A DNA stretch of 64,000 nt from Paenisporosarcina quisquiliarum_A (lineage in GTDB: Bacteria > Bacillota > Bacilli > Bacillales_A > Planococcaceae). Location: positions 1 to 64,000 of the forward strand of contig NZ_JBHZRU010000016.1 in NCBI RefSeq assembly GCF_043641925.1. Reading direction: 5' to 3'. Of this stretch, positions 15,975-22,952 are shown one piece after another. How positions within the stretch are numbered: the stretch's first letter is position 1; every line of letters begins with the position of its first letter. The position numbers and the translations under genes were made by a program. The notes under the pieces are model-generated. The model did no database searches. It was not told where the DNA came from and worked only from the letters and a program-made list of their open reading frames with translations.

Positions 15975-18299
15975 ATGGAACAAAATTTACAACAACGTTT
16001 ACTGGATTTCATGCGCGAGGAAGAATACAGACCATTGACTGTTCAAGAGATAGAAAGTCAGTTTGGATTCGAAGATGCGGATGAGTTTAAAGAATTAGTT
16101 AAGACACTTGTTAAGTTAGAAGAAAAAGGATATGTCATACGTTCTAAATCAAATCGCTATGGTGTCCCAGAGCGAATGAATTTATTGCGAGGTAAATTTA
16201 TAGGTCATGCTCGTGGATTTGGATTTGTCGCTCCTGAAGAAGAGGGAATGGATGATATTTTCATTCCACCGACTGAAGTTAACGGTGCCATGAATGGGGA
16301 TATCGTATTAGTACGTGTTTCGAGTGCTAGTTCAGGAGATCGTCGTGAAGGTTCAATCACTAAAATTGCAGAGCGTGGGATTTCGAAAGTAGTTGGCCAA
16401 TTCCAGGATAATAAAGGATTTGGATTTGTTCTACCGGATGATAAGAAAATATCGATGGATATTTTCATTGCAAAAGAAGATACACTAGGTGCAATTGATG
16501 GCCATAAGGTAGTAGTAGAAATAACAGGATGGCCAGAAGGACGTAAATCAGCAACTGGAATGGTCACACAAATTCTAGGCCATAAAAATGACCCAGGTGT
16601 AGACATTCTCTCTATCATTCATAAGCATGGAATTGAAGTGGACTTCCCACAATCGGTTATTGATCATGCTAATTCAGTGCCAGAGCAAATTGCGGAGTCT
16701 GACATTGAAGGTCGACGAGATCTTCGTGATGAAGTGATTGTTACAATCGATGGTGCCGACGCAAAAGATTTAGATGACGCGGTTACTGTAACGAAAAATG
16801 CAGATGGGACTTATAAATTAGGTGTACATATTGCAGACGTGAGTCATTATGTAACGGAAGGTTCTGCAATGGATACTGAAGCATATGATCGTGCGACAAG
16901 TGTTTATTTAACAGACCGAGTTATTCCAATGTTACCTCATCGCTTGTCAAATGGGATTTGTTCGTTAAATCCTCAAGTGGATCGTCTAACGCTATCATGT
17001 GAAATGACAATCGACGGAAGCGGGAAAGTTATCGCTCATGAAATTTTCCAAAGTGTCATTAAAACAAAAGAACGAATGACATATACAGACGTCTATAAGA
17101 TTATTGATGAAAAAGATGAAGCATTAAGAGAACGTTACAGTGACTTAGTGCCAATGTTTGAACTAATGGCGGAACTTGCGGAGATATTACGTACTAAACG
17201 TGCAGACCGTGGAGCGATTGATTTTGACTTTAAAGAGTCTAAAGTCTTGGTGGACAATGAAGGTTGGCCATCTGATGTAGTTATTCGTGAACGAACTGTT
17301 GCAGAACGACTAATCGAAGAGTTTATGTTAGCAGCTAACGAAACAGTTGCGGAACATTTTCACTGGATGGAAGTACCGTTCATTTACCGCATTCATGAAG
17401 ATCCTAAGCCAGAAAAGTTACAGCGTTTCTTCGAATTTATTACAAACTTCGGTATTGTCGTAAAAGGTTCAGGTAATGATATTCATCCGCGTGCCCTACA
17501 AGAAATTGTAGAGTCAATTGAGGGAATGCCAGAAGAGCCAGTTATCTCGACGATGATGTTACGTTCGATGCAACAAGCCAAATATTATGCGGAAAGTTTG
17601 GGTCATTTTGGTTTATCGACTGAATTCTATACGCATTTTACATCGCCAATTCGTAGGTATCCAGATTTAATCGTTCATCGATTAATCCGTACGTACTTAA
17701 TTAACGGAGATGTATCTAAACCAACATTAGCCCATTGGGATGCGGTGATGGATGAAATTGCGGACCATACTTCTGGACGTGAACGTCGTGCGGTTGATGC
17801 AGAGCGCGATACAGATTCATTGAAGAAAGCGCAATATATGGCAGACAAAATTGGTGAAGAGTTTGAAGGAATTGTCAGCTCAGTCACAAACTTTGGTATG
17901 TTTATTGAACTTCCGAATACAATTGAAGGACTTGTGCATGTAAGTAATATGACAGATGACTATTACCGATTTGATGATCGTCAAATGATGATGATTGGTG
18001 AACGTAGCGGAAAACAGTTCCGAATTGGTGATGAAGTTGAAGTGCGTGTTACTTCTGTTAAACCTGAAGAATCAGCTATAGATTTTGAAATTGTAGGCAT
18101 GGTGAAGTCGTTTAACCGACCAGCTCGTAAAGAAACACCGAAAGTCATTCAAACAAGACGTAAAGAAGGATCAGGTAGAAATTCTTCAAAATCTTCAAGA
18201 TCATCACAACCAGGTGAGAAAAAAGAAGTGAAACAAAAGAAAAAGTTTTATGAAGGTATTGCGAAGAAACAGCAAGGTCGAAAGCGCAAGAAAAAGTAA
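15975..18299 (+). CDS. rnr: Ribonuclease R
   Basis: 774 residues, full length. An N-terminal winged helix (1-70) is followed by two cold-shock domains (GHARGFGFVAPEE and NKGFGFVLPDDKK), the RNB exonuclease domain with catalytic acidic cluster DGADAKDLDDAV (about 256-267), an S1 domain near 630-715 (EGIVSSVTNFGMFIELP) and a Lys/Arg-rich tail. It degrades structured RNA 3' to 5' and works with SmpB-tmRNA on non-stop mRNA, which fits its place just before smpB and ssrA. Confidence 0.97.
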   Translation: MEQNLQQRLLDFMREEEYRPLTVQEIESQFGFEDADEFKELVKTLVKLEEKGYVIRSKSNRYGVPERMNLLRGKFIGHARGFGFVAPEEEGMDDIFIPPTEVNGAMNGDIVLVRVSSASSGDRREGSITKIAERGISKVVGQFQDNKGFGFVLPDDKKISMDIFIAKEDTLGAIDGHKVVVEITGWPEGRKSATGMVTQILGHKNDPGVDILSIIHKHGIEVDFPQSVIDHANSVPEQIAESDIEGRRDLRDEVIVTIDGADAKDLDDAVTVTKNADGTYKLGVHIADVSHYVTEGSAMDTEAYDRATSVYLTDRVIPMLPHRLSNGICSLNPQVDRLTLSCEMTIDGSGKVIAHEIFQSVIKTKERMTYTDVYKIIDEKDEALRERYSDLVPMFELMAELAEILRTKRADRGAIDFDFKESKVLVDNEGWPSDVVIRERTVAERLIEEFMLAANETVAEHFHWMEVPFIYRIHEDPKPEKLQRFFEFITNFGIVVKGSGNDIHPRALQEIVESIEGMPEEPVISTMMLRSMQQAKYYAESLGHFGLSTEFYTHFTSPIRRYPDLIVHRLIRTYLINGDVSKPTLAHWDAVMDEIADHTSGRERRAVDAERDTDSLKKAQYMADKIGEEFEGIVSSVTNFGMFIELPNTIEGLVHVSNMTDDYYRFDDRQMMMIGERSGKQFRIGDEVEVRVTSVKPEESAIDFEIVGMVKSFNRPARKETPKVIQTRRKEGSGRNSSKSSRSSQPGEKKEVKQKKKFYEGIAKKQQGRKRKKK

Positions 18300-18369
18300 G
18301 GAATAAGAGCGGTGCTCAGCCGCTTCTTTCGCACTGATTTAAAAGGATAACTTTTGGATATCAGTATAA

Positions 18370-18416
18370 GAAAAACATAGCTTGCACCATTATGGGTGCA
18401 AGCTGTGTTTTTCTAA
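18370..18416. terminator. Terminator between rnr and smpB
   Basis: AAAAACATAGCTTGCACC and GGTGCAAGCTGTGTTTTT form an 18-bp stem with one mismatch pair, loop ATTATG. It ends 20 bp before smpB, whose ribosome site starts at 18424, so smpB would need read-through. The left arm resembles 4829-4858 upstream of pgk. Confidence 0.85.
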
Positions 18417-18435
18417 AAACAAAGAGGTGTTTAGT

Positions 18436-18903
18436 GTGCCAAAAGGGCAAGGAAAAGTAGTAGCACAAAATAAAAAAGCAAATCATGATTTCTATATCGA
18501 AGATACCATTGAAGCTGGGATTGTCTTGCAAGGAACTGAGATCAAATCAGTTCGCAATAGCAAAGTACAATTGAAAGACGCTTTTGTACGAATTCGCAAT
18601 AATGAAGCTTGGATTTCGAATATGCATATTAGTCCTTATGAACAAGGGAACCGCTTTAATCATGAACCATTGCGTTCAAGAAAACTCTTGCTTCATAAAA
18701 AACAAATTAGCGAATTAATCGGCGTCTCTAAACAAGATGGATTTTCGATCATCCCCATTAAAATGTATTTAAAAGATGGTTTTGCAAAAGTTTTAATCGG
18801 CGTTGGTAAAGGGAAAAAGAATTACGATAAACGCGACGTTTTAAAGAAGAAAGAAGCAAAACGCGATATCGAACGTGCATTCAAATCTCGCAACCAAGAA
18901 TGA
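18436..18903 (+). CDS. smpB: SsrA-binding protein SmpB
   Basis: 155 residues, an OB-fold RNA-binding protein that delivers tmRNA to stalled ribosomes. Motifs NKKANHDFYIEDTIEAGI, GTEIKSVR, HISPYEQGNRFNH and the basic C-terminal helix KDVL-like KKKEAKRDIERAFK are intact. The start is GTG at 18436 (VPKGQGK), six bases after GAGGTG; the upstream ATG of the longer ORF lies inside the terminator. ssrA follows 87 bp downstream. Confidence 0.96.
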   Translation: MPKGQGKVVAQNKKANHDFYIEDTIEAGIVLQGTEIKSVRNSKVQLKDAFVRIRNNEAWISNMHISPYEQGNRFNHEPLRSRKLLLHKKQISELIGVSKQDGFSIIPIKMYLKDGFAKVLIGVGKGKKNYDKRDVLKKKEAKRDIERAFKSRNQE

Positions 18904-18907
18904 TGAC

Positions 18908-18936
18908 TTGAAGTTTGACCAATTTTGTCTTATAAT
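18908..18936 (+). promoter_or_regulatory. ssrA promoter
   Basis: TTGAAG (18908-18913), 17 bp, TATAAT (18931-18936). A transcript would start about 48 bases before the mature 5' end, leaving a leader for RNase P processing. Confidence 0.75.
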
Positions 18937-18990
18937 AAGAATACAACTTTGCCAGATGCAAGTTTGTTCATTCGAACATCTTCCTATTAA

Positions 18991-19341
18991 GGGGACGTTA
19001 CGGATTCGACAGGGATGGTCTGAGCTTGAGTTGCGCGTCGGAGGGCTCGGCTCCGTATCAACGGCACTTATAATAATTGGCAAAAATCAAAACCTAGCAT
19101 TCGCAGCGTAAGCTGACAATGTTGCTTGTCTTGGCCATCGCCCATGTGGTCATGTACGAGCTCACTCTTAGTGGGATACGATCGTCGGTGCGACTTGAGT
19201 CGACGATAAGAGATTCTCAAGTTAGCGTACAAGACGCCCGCTTGTCGGCATAATGTTACGCGAAACTTAATTGGCAAGATACACGCGTAGACGCTTAAGT
19301 GTTGGAGTTTCTGGACGCGGGTTCGATTCCCGCCGTCTCCA
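18991..19341 (+). ncRNA. ssrA: Transfer-messenger RNA (tmRNA)
   Basis: The mature 5' end GGGGACGTTACGG pairs GGGGACG with CGTCTCC near the 3' end, leaving discriminator A at 19341; CCA is not encoded. The T arm GGACGCGGGTTCGATTCCCGCCGTCTCC is canonical. The tag reading frame (19079-19111) encodes GKNQNLAFAA then TAA, so with the tRNA-borne Ala the tag is AGKNQNLAFAA. With SmpB it rescues stalled ribosomes and marks products for proteolysis. Its 3' end is the left boundary of an integrated remnant. Confidence 0.96.
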
Positions 19342-19342
19342 T
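19320..19342 (+). mobile_element. Left attachment site at the ssrA 3' end
   Basis: The 23-bp segment ending ssrA is repeated at 22706-22728 with 20 of 23 bases the same. The three differences are all transitions. It is inferred to be the core att site. Confidence 0.65.
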
Positions 19343-19370
19343 ATCGCGAAAGCATATGGTTTCATACAGT

Positions 19371-19402
19371 GTTAAAACCCTTGTATATCAAGGGTTTTTT
19401 CT
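19371..19402 (+). terminator. Terminator after ssrA
   Basis: AAACCCTTG and CAAGGGTTT pair around TATAT and are followed by TTTCTTTTT. It lies within the inserted element, so ssrA probably uses a terminator brought by the element. Confidence 0.85.
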
Positions 19403-19433
19403 TTTTGTCTATATCATCTAGTTTCAGTGAGTA

Positions 19434-19619
19434 TCAATTGAACGTAGTCAAGAACGTAGTCAAAATGTATGCAATAATCATATGTTGAGGTAGCTTTTCA
19501 AACTTTTGAATTGCTGCTTCTTTTGTTTTTTCTGTAACGTGTGCGTAAATATTCATTGTTGTTTGAACATCAGTATGTACTATTCGGTCTTGAACTTCTT
19601 CTTCTATTGATATATCCAA
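19434..19619 (-). pseudogene. C-terminal remnant of a tyrosine integrase
   Basis: About 60 codons remain. The stretch VQDRIVHTDVQTTMNIYAHV followed by TEKTKEAAIQKFEKL matches the last part of phage/ICE integrases, where the catalytic Tyr lies in TMNIYAH. Everything upstream of it (the catalytic Arg and His and the arm-binding domain) is gone, and 19620-19900 shows no continuation. Its place next to the ssrA 3' end, a classic integration target, shows a mobile element was inserted here and lost its integrase. Confidence 0.8.
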
Positions 19620-19749
19620 TCAGCTCACTTGTTTCATAATTCAAAGAAATCGACACGTCTATAGAGTTATGAAATTGCCTTCAATTTCTTTCATCTATAA
19701 ATACTATTTTCTAATATCCCCAACCATTAGACTTCATTCCTATCTATAT

Positions 19750-19761
19750 ACTTTATAGGTA
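19750..19761. repeat. 12-bp inverted repeat, left copy
   Basis: ACTTTATAGGTA here is the exact inverse of TACCTATAAAGT at 19888-19899, just before the PD-(D/E)XK gene. The pair flanks 126 bp without a gene and may be an operator or two divergent -10 regions. Confidence 0.5.
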
Positions 19762-19887
19762 TTTTAACATATAGATATCAAAAACAATTTTGACATAAAT
19801 ATATATTAAATAGAAATTCATCTTGGTAAGATAACAAATCATCGTTTTTGTTCATTTTGTCAGATTATACAATTTTTTGTGGTATTA

Positions 19888-19899
19888 TACCTATAAAGT
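19888..19899. repeat. 12-bp inverted repeat, right copy
   Basis: TACCTATAAAGT overlaps the likely -10 region (TATTATACC) of the downstream gene; see the left copy at 19750. Confidence 0.5.
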
Positions 19900-19927
19900 A
19901 AATAGAATTACCCAAAGGAGATAAAAA

Positions 19928-21361
19928 ATGCTTTTTTCAGAATTATATAGAGTAATAAATAGTAATAATGAAAAATGGTTCGACCCTATACTAGATGTTG
20001 ACACAAAATTATTTATCGATCCATTTCTGTTATTTAGTTATTCAGAAAACCACTTAAATAATGCACATTCTAAAATAATTGAGTTTTTTAATGAGGCATT
20101 CATGTTAGCAGCAAAGAGTAGTGGATTGCCATCTAGCTTATCTTACAAAAAGCTAATATCGATGCTTACTTTTCCAGAGGTTGAGGAAATTTGTTTAGGA
20201 TATACGAGTAAAAGCACAGGGGGAGCAGGTGGTGGTGAAGGATTTTCTCACTCCATGGCTTCAGCACTAATAAATTCTATTAGAATTGGGCTTAAGGAGA
20301 TAAATCATTTTGAAGAAATTGGGATACTAGAGAAAGGTATTGGACGTGATAGAATAAGTGATATTTGTGCAAACATTATTAAAGAAGAACTTATTATTTA
20401 CACACAAGATATTTGCTCTATACACGATATTCCACTTAAGGAATTTAAGGTTAAAAACTCAAAATTTAATTTCGAATTTAAGAGATGGGAAACTAATCTT
20501 GTTTCACTTCCTTTAAATCCTTCAAATAACAAACCCATTTTATTAGTACCAAAAAGTATTTTGAGAGAGTTACCTAGTATTAATGCAGATGGTTTCCTTG
20601 ATTGGGCTTGGTCGAATGAAAATGAAACCATGAGAACTGATTTTAATTTTGAAGTTAAAAGTAAAATTAATAAAGAAGATATTATGAGAGTTGCATCTAC
20701 TAGGATTGATTTATTGGAAAAGTATGTGAGTTATGTAGAAAATAAAGGTTCCATACCGTATGACATTGATAAGGATCCTAGTGGCATTTATAAATGGTAT
20801 GAACAATCTCAAAAAATTCAACAAATGCAAAATTTAAAACTCCCTATTCCAAATAATCTTGATGAGTTAGCTAGCCTGGTTAAAGTACTGATTAAAAGCT
20901 TCAATTCTTTTATTGTTGACAATTCAGGTTATAAACTATTGTGGAATGAAACACCTCTAACACCAAAGAGAGAAGAAGCTTCTCAATTGCTATTCTTTGG
21001 ATTAATTAAGGAACATTGTAAGGCAAATAACGTTGACTTTTCTAGGGAAGTCAATCAAGGAAGAGGCCCTGTAGATTTCAAGTTTTCAAGTGGGTATCAA
21101 GATAGAGTGTTAATTGAAGTGAAAAGGGCAAGTAGTTCTAAATTAAAACAAGGTCTGCAAAATCAATTACCTCAGTATTTAGATAGTGAGAATATTAACA
21201 TTGGTTACTATGTTGTAATTGTTCAAAAAGAAGAAGAGTTTAAAAAAATTAGTGGACTTAAAGAGGAAGCAAAGAAATTAAGTGAAAAATTAGGTAAGTT
21301 TATAGATGTCTTTGTTATTAATGCAATCTATGATAAACCTTCAGCTTCTAACATTAAATAA
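19928..21361 (+). CDS. PD-(D/E)XK nuclease-like protein, candidate defence gene
   Basis: 477 residues; family not named. The N-terminal part has FDPILDVDTKLFIDPFLLF and a Gly-rich loop STGGAGGGEGFS. The C-terminal 140 residues carry a restriction-endonuclease-like pattern: a helix with EE (REEASQLLFFGLI), then GPVDFKF (Asp), then VLIEVKRAS (E-x-K), then LQNQLPQYL (helix with Gln). These suggest a metal-dependent nuclease domain fused to an unknown N-terminal sensor or effector. AAAGGAG is seven bases before the ATG. It lies in the ssrA-inserted remnant with a membrane protein downstream. Antiphage function is inference. Confidence 0.75.
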   Translation: MLFSELYRVINSNNEKWFDPILDVDTKLFIDPFLLFSYSENHLNNAHSKIIEFFNEAFMLAAKSSGLPSSLSYKKLISMLTFPEVEEICLGYTSKSTGGAGGGEGFSHSMASALINSIRIGLKEINHFEEIGILEKGIGRDRISDICANIIKEELIIYTQDICSIHDIPLKEFKVKNSKFNFEFKRWETNLVSLPLNPSNNKPILLVPKSILRELPSINADGFLDWAWSNENETMRTDFNFEVKSKINKEDIMRVASTRIDLLEKYVSYVENKGSIPYDIDKDPSGIYKWYEQSQKIQQMQNLKLPIPNNLDELASLVKVLIKSFNSFIVDNSGYKLLWNETPLTPKREEASQLLFFGLIKEHCKANNVDFSREVNQGRGPVDFKFSSGYQDRVLIEVKRASSSKLKQGLQNQLPQYLDSENINIGYYVVIVQKEEEFKKISGLKEEAKKLSEKLGKFIDVFVINAIYDKPSASNIK

Positions 21362-21534
21362 ATACAAATTCAATGTGACATAAATTTATATTATTAAAAG
21401 GTCTCTTATATGTATTTTAAGAAGACTTTTTTCTATGAAAAGGTGACTCAATAACTTTATATATTTTTAATACAATAAAGCGAACATAGTAAAAGAAAAC
21501 TATTATGTATGTAATGTAGAAAGAGGTTTTTAAT

Positions 21535-22254
21535 ATGTGGGAAAATCCTTGGATTGTTGGTATCGGTGGTGGAGTAATAAGTGGTTTATTTGTATTTTAT
21601 ATGACTAATTTCATATTTAATAAGTTGAGTAAGAAAGAATACTTTAAAAAAGTGGATTTAAGCAATAAGGAAATGATTGGCTTACTAATATTATCTATTT
21701 CCGAAGGTGAGCTTCCTTCTCTCAAAATACTAAATTCATTATTATCTTCGTTATCAAGAAAATATAACGTTAAACTGCATGATATGTATAATATAAAGGA
21801 AATTCTTGAGGATCTTATTAGAGAAATTTTTGACACTAACTTTATAGCTATAGATAAAAAGATAAGCATATCTGGGAGTCTAGAGAAAATGATTATTCAA
21901 ATTGATAGTGAAGATCTTAAAAAGAAAGAAGAGAAGATAGAAGTACGAAATACATACACTAATACTAGTAGATTATCTTTATTAGTATCTACAACAGTTA
22001 TGACAATGACATTAACTATTAGCTTAGTATTTGTTCAATTATACTCGAATGATAAACAAATTAATGATTTATTATTTGATAACAATATTTTATTCATTGC
22101 ATTGTTACTTGCAGCTACATTAATAACTGTAGTTATACTAATGTCACTTTTATCTAAAAATAGAAGCAAAGAATACTTACTTGAAAATTACAGAAATAAT
22201 CTATTATTAAAAAGATCAATAGACTTTACCAATAAAGAGGAGAATGAAAAGTAA
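21535..22254 (+). CDS. Three-helix membrane protein of the ssrA island
   Basis: 239 residues, not named. An N-terminal helix WIVGIGGGVISGLFVFYMTN (about 6-25) is followed by a 110-residue soluble part rich in Lys, Glu and Ile, then two helices near 147-168 and 184-206. The opening W-x-V-G-I-G-G-G-V-I-S-G-L-x-V-F-Y pattern is one I associate with membrane-anchored accessory proteins from defence-type neighbourhoods. The central domain is unknown. AGAGG precedes the ATG by about eight bases. It stands 173 bp after the nuclease-like gene, so the two could be one unit or separately transcribed. Confidence 0.7.
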   Translation: MWENPWIVGIGGGVISGLFVFYMTNFIFNKLSKKEYFKKVDLSNKEMIGLLILSISEGELPSLKILNSLLSSLSRKYNVKLHDMYNIKEILEDLIREIFDTNFIAIDKKISISGSLEKMIIQIDSEDLKKKEEKIEVRNTYTNTSRLSLLVSTTVMTMTLTISLVFVQLYSNDKQINDLLFDNNILFIALLLAATLITVVILMSLLSKNRSKEYLLENYRNNLLLKRSIDFTNKEENEK

Positions 22255-22380
22255 TTGAAAAGTAAGTTGTTTATTTTTAAAATAAGTTAGCTCTTAACAG
22301 ATAATTATTAAATAGTTATTCCACCATCAAAAAGTAAAGAATAGTCTTAATTTTCTCAGAAAGACCTAGAACAAAAAAAT

Positions 22381-22406
22381 ATAAAACAGCCCTTAGGCTG
22401 TTTTAT
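22381..22406. terminator. Bidirectional terminator
   Basis: AAAACAGCC and GGCTGTTTT form a perfect stem around CTTA with A and T flanks. It serves the membrane-protein gene and the reverse-strand fragment beyond. Confidence 0.8.
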
Positions 22407-22418
22407 TCGGTTCTAAAA

Positions 22419-22628
22419 TCACTGAAATAAATCTTTGATGTCTTTTTCAGTAATTCCAGTTTTTATGTGGAACTCCTCTACAGACAATTTATCGATACTA
22501 TATCCATATTTCGAATTACGAGAGAAATAGCCAGTTTCGATTCGATTTCCTCTTCTTAAAAAACCAAGGTTAAGAAGTGACAATACCGCACTTTCCGTGA
22601 ACGCTATATTGTAGATTACTCTTAGTCA
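22419..22628 (-). pseudogene. 3' fragment of an unrecognised gene
   Basis: A reading frame of about 68 codons on the minus strand, with no ATG, ends at TGA (22419-22421). Its product contains TESAVLSLLNLGFLRRGNRI, then ETGYFSRNSKYGYSIDKL and EEFHIKTGITEKDIKDLF. Composition looks coding and it has a terminator behind it, but the upstream side runs into the degraded att site. It is probably the tail of a truncated island gene. Confidence 0.45.
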
Positions 22629-22705
22629 ATTAAGTAGTCAATATGTGTTTAAAATATTTTAAAACCCTTATAAACCCTGCTATTAAAGTGTTTCTTAGAT
22701 TTGAT

Positions 22706-22728
22706 GGTTCGATTCTCACCGTCTTCAT
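22706..22728 (+). mobile_element. Degraded right attachment site (ssrA 3'-end copy)
   Basis: GGTTCGATTC...CACCGTCTTCAT matches 19320-19342 at 20 of 23 positions, and AAGTGTT twenty bases upstream also matches ssrA. The acceptor/T-arm can no longer fold properly, as expected for the displaced copy. Confidence 0.65.
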
Positions 22729-22763
22729 TTACATTGAGTGTAGATGGAACATCTATTCAATCA

Positions 22764-22803
22764 AGCACGTCATTCGATTCATTTCGAATGGCGTGTTTTT
22801 TGT
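22764..22803 (+). terminator. Terminator, probably the original ssrA terminator
   Basis: CACGTCATTCGA pairs with TCGAATGGCGTG (one G-T) around TTCATT, followed by TTTTTT. It stands 36 bp after the right att copy, where the pre-insertion ssrA transcript would have ended. The bases from 22804 to 22952 contain no further gene. Confidence 0.75.
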
Positions 22804-22952
22804 TGGGGAAAATTCGTGTTCTGTATCCTAGGGGTAGTTGAATATACTCAATTAGGTCATGTTTGTCTAACGTCCAAGCTGCGTTTGAGTGTCGGAATGA
22901 TTGACAAGCCATTTCTACCTATCAGTCTAATGATTGATGAAGGAGACAGAAT

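Larger units (their letters stand above)
19342..22728. mobile_element. Decayed integrative element inserted in ssrA
   Basis: About 3.4 kb, visibly more AT-rich than the flanks. It begins at the 3' end of ssrA, carries an integrase remnant, two intact-looking accessory genes (19928-21361, 21535-22254), a gene fragment (22419-22628, reverse), and ends in a degraded copy of the ssrA 3' end. TAGTCAA direct repeats stand near both ends (19446-19466 and 22624-22642). No replication, packaging or transfer gene is left, so the element looks immobile and reduced to cargo. Confidence 0.7.

Noticed and set aside
18875..19111. Forward ORF spanning the ssrA start and ending at the tag stop
   Set aside because: Its end is the tmRNA tag frame; the upstream part is non-coding RNA and leader.
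19068..19355. Reverse-strand 95-codon ORF in ssrA
   Set aside because: Antisense of a structured RNA gene; no ribosome site or known family.
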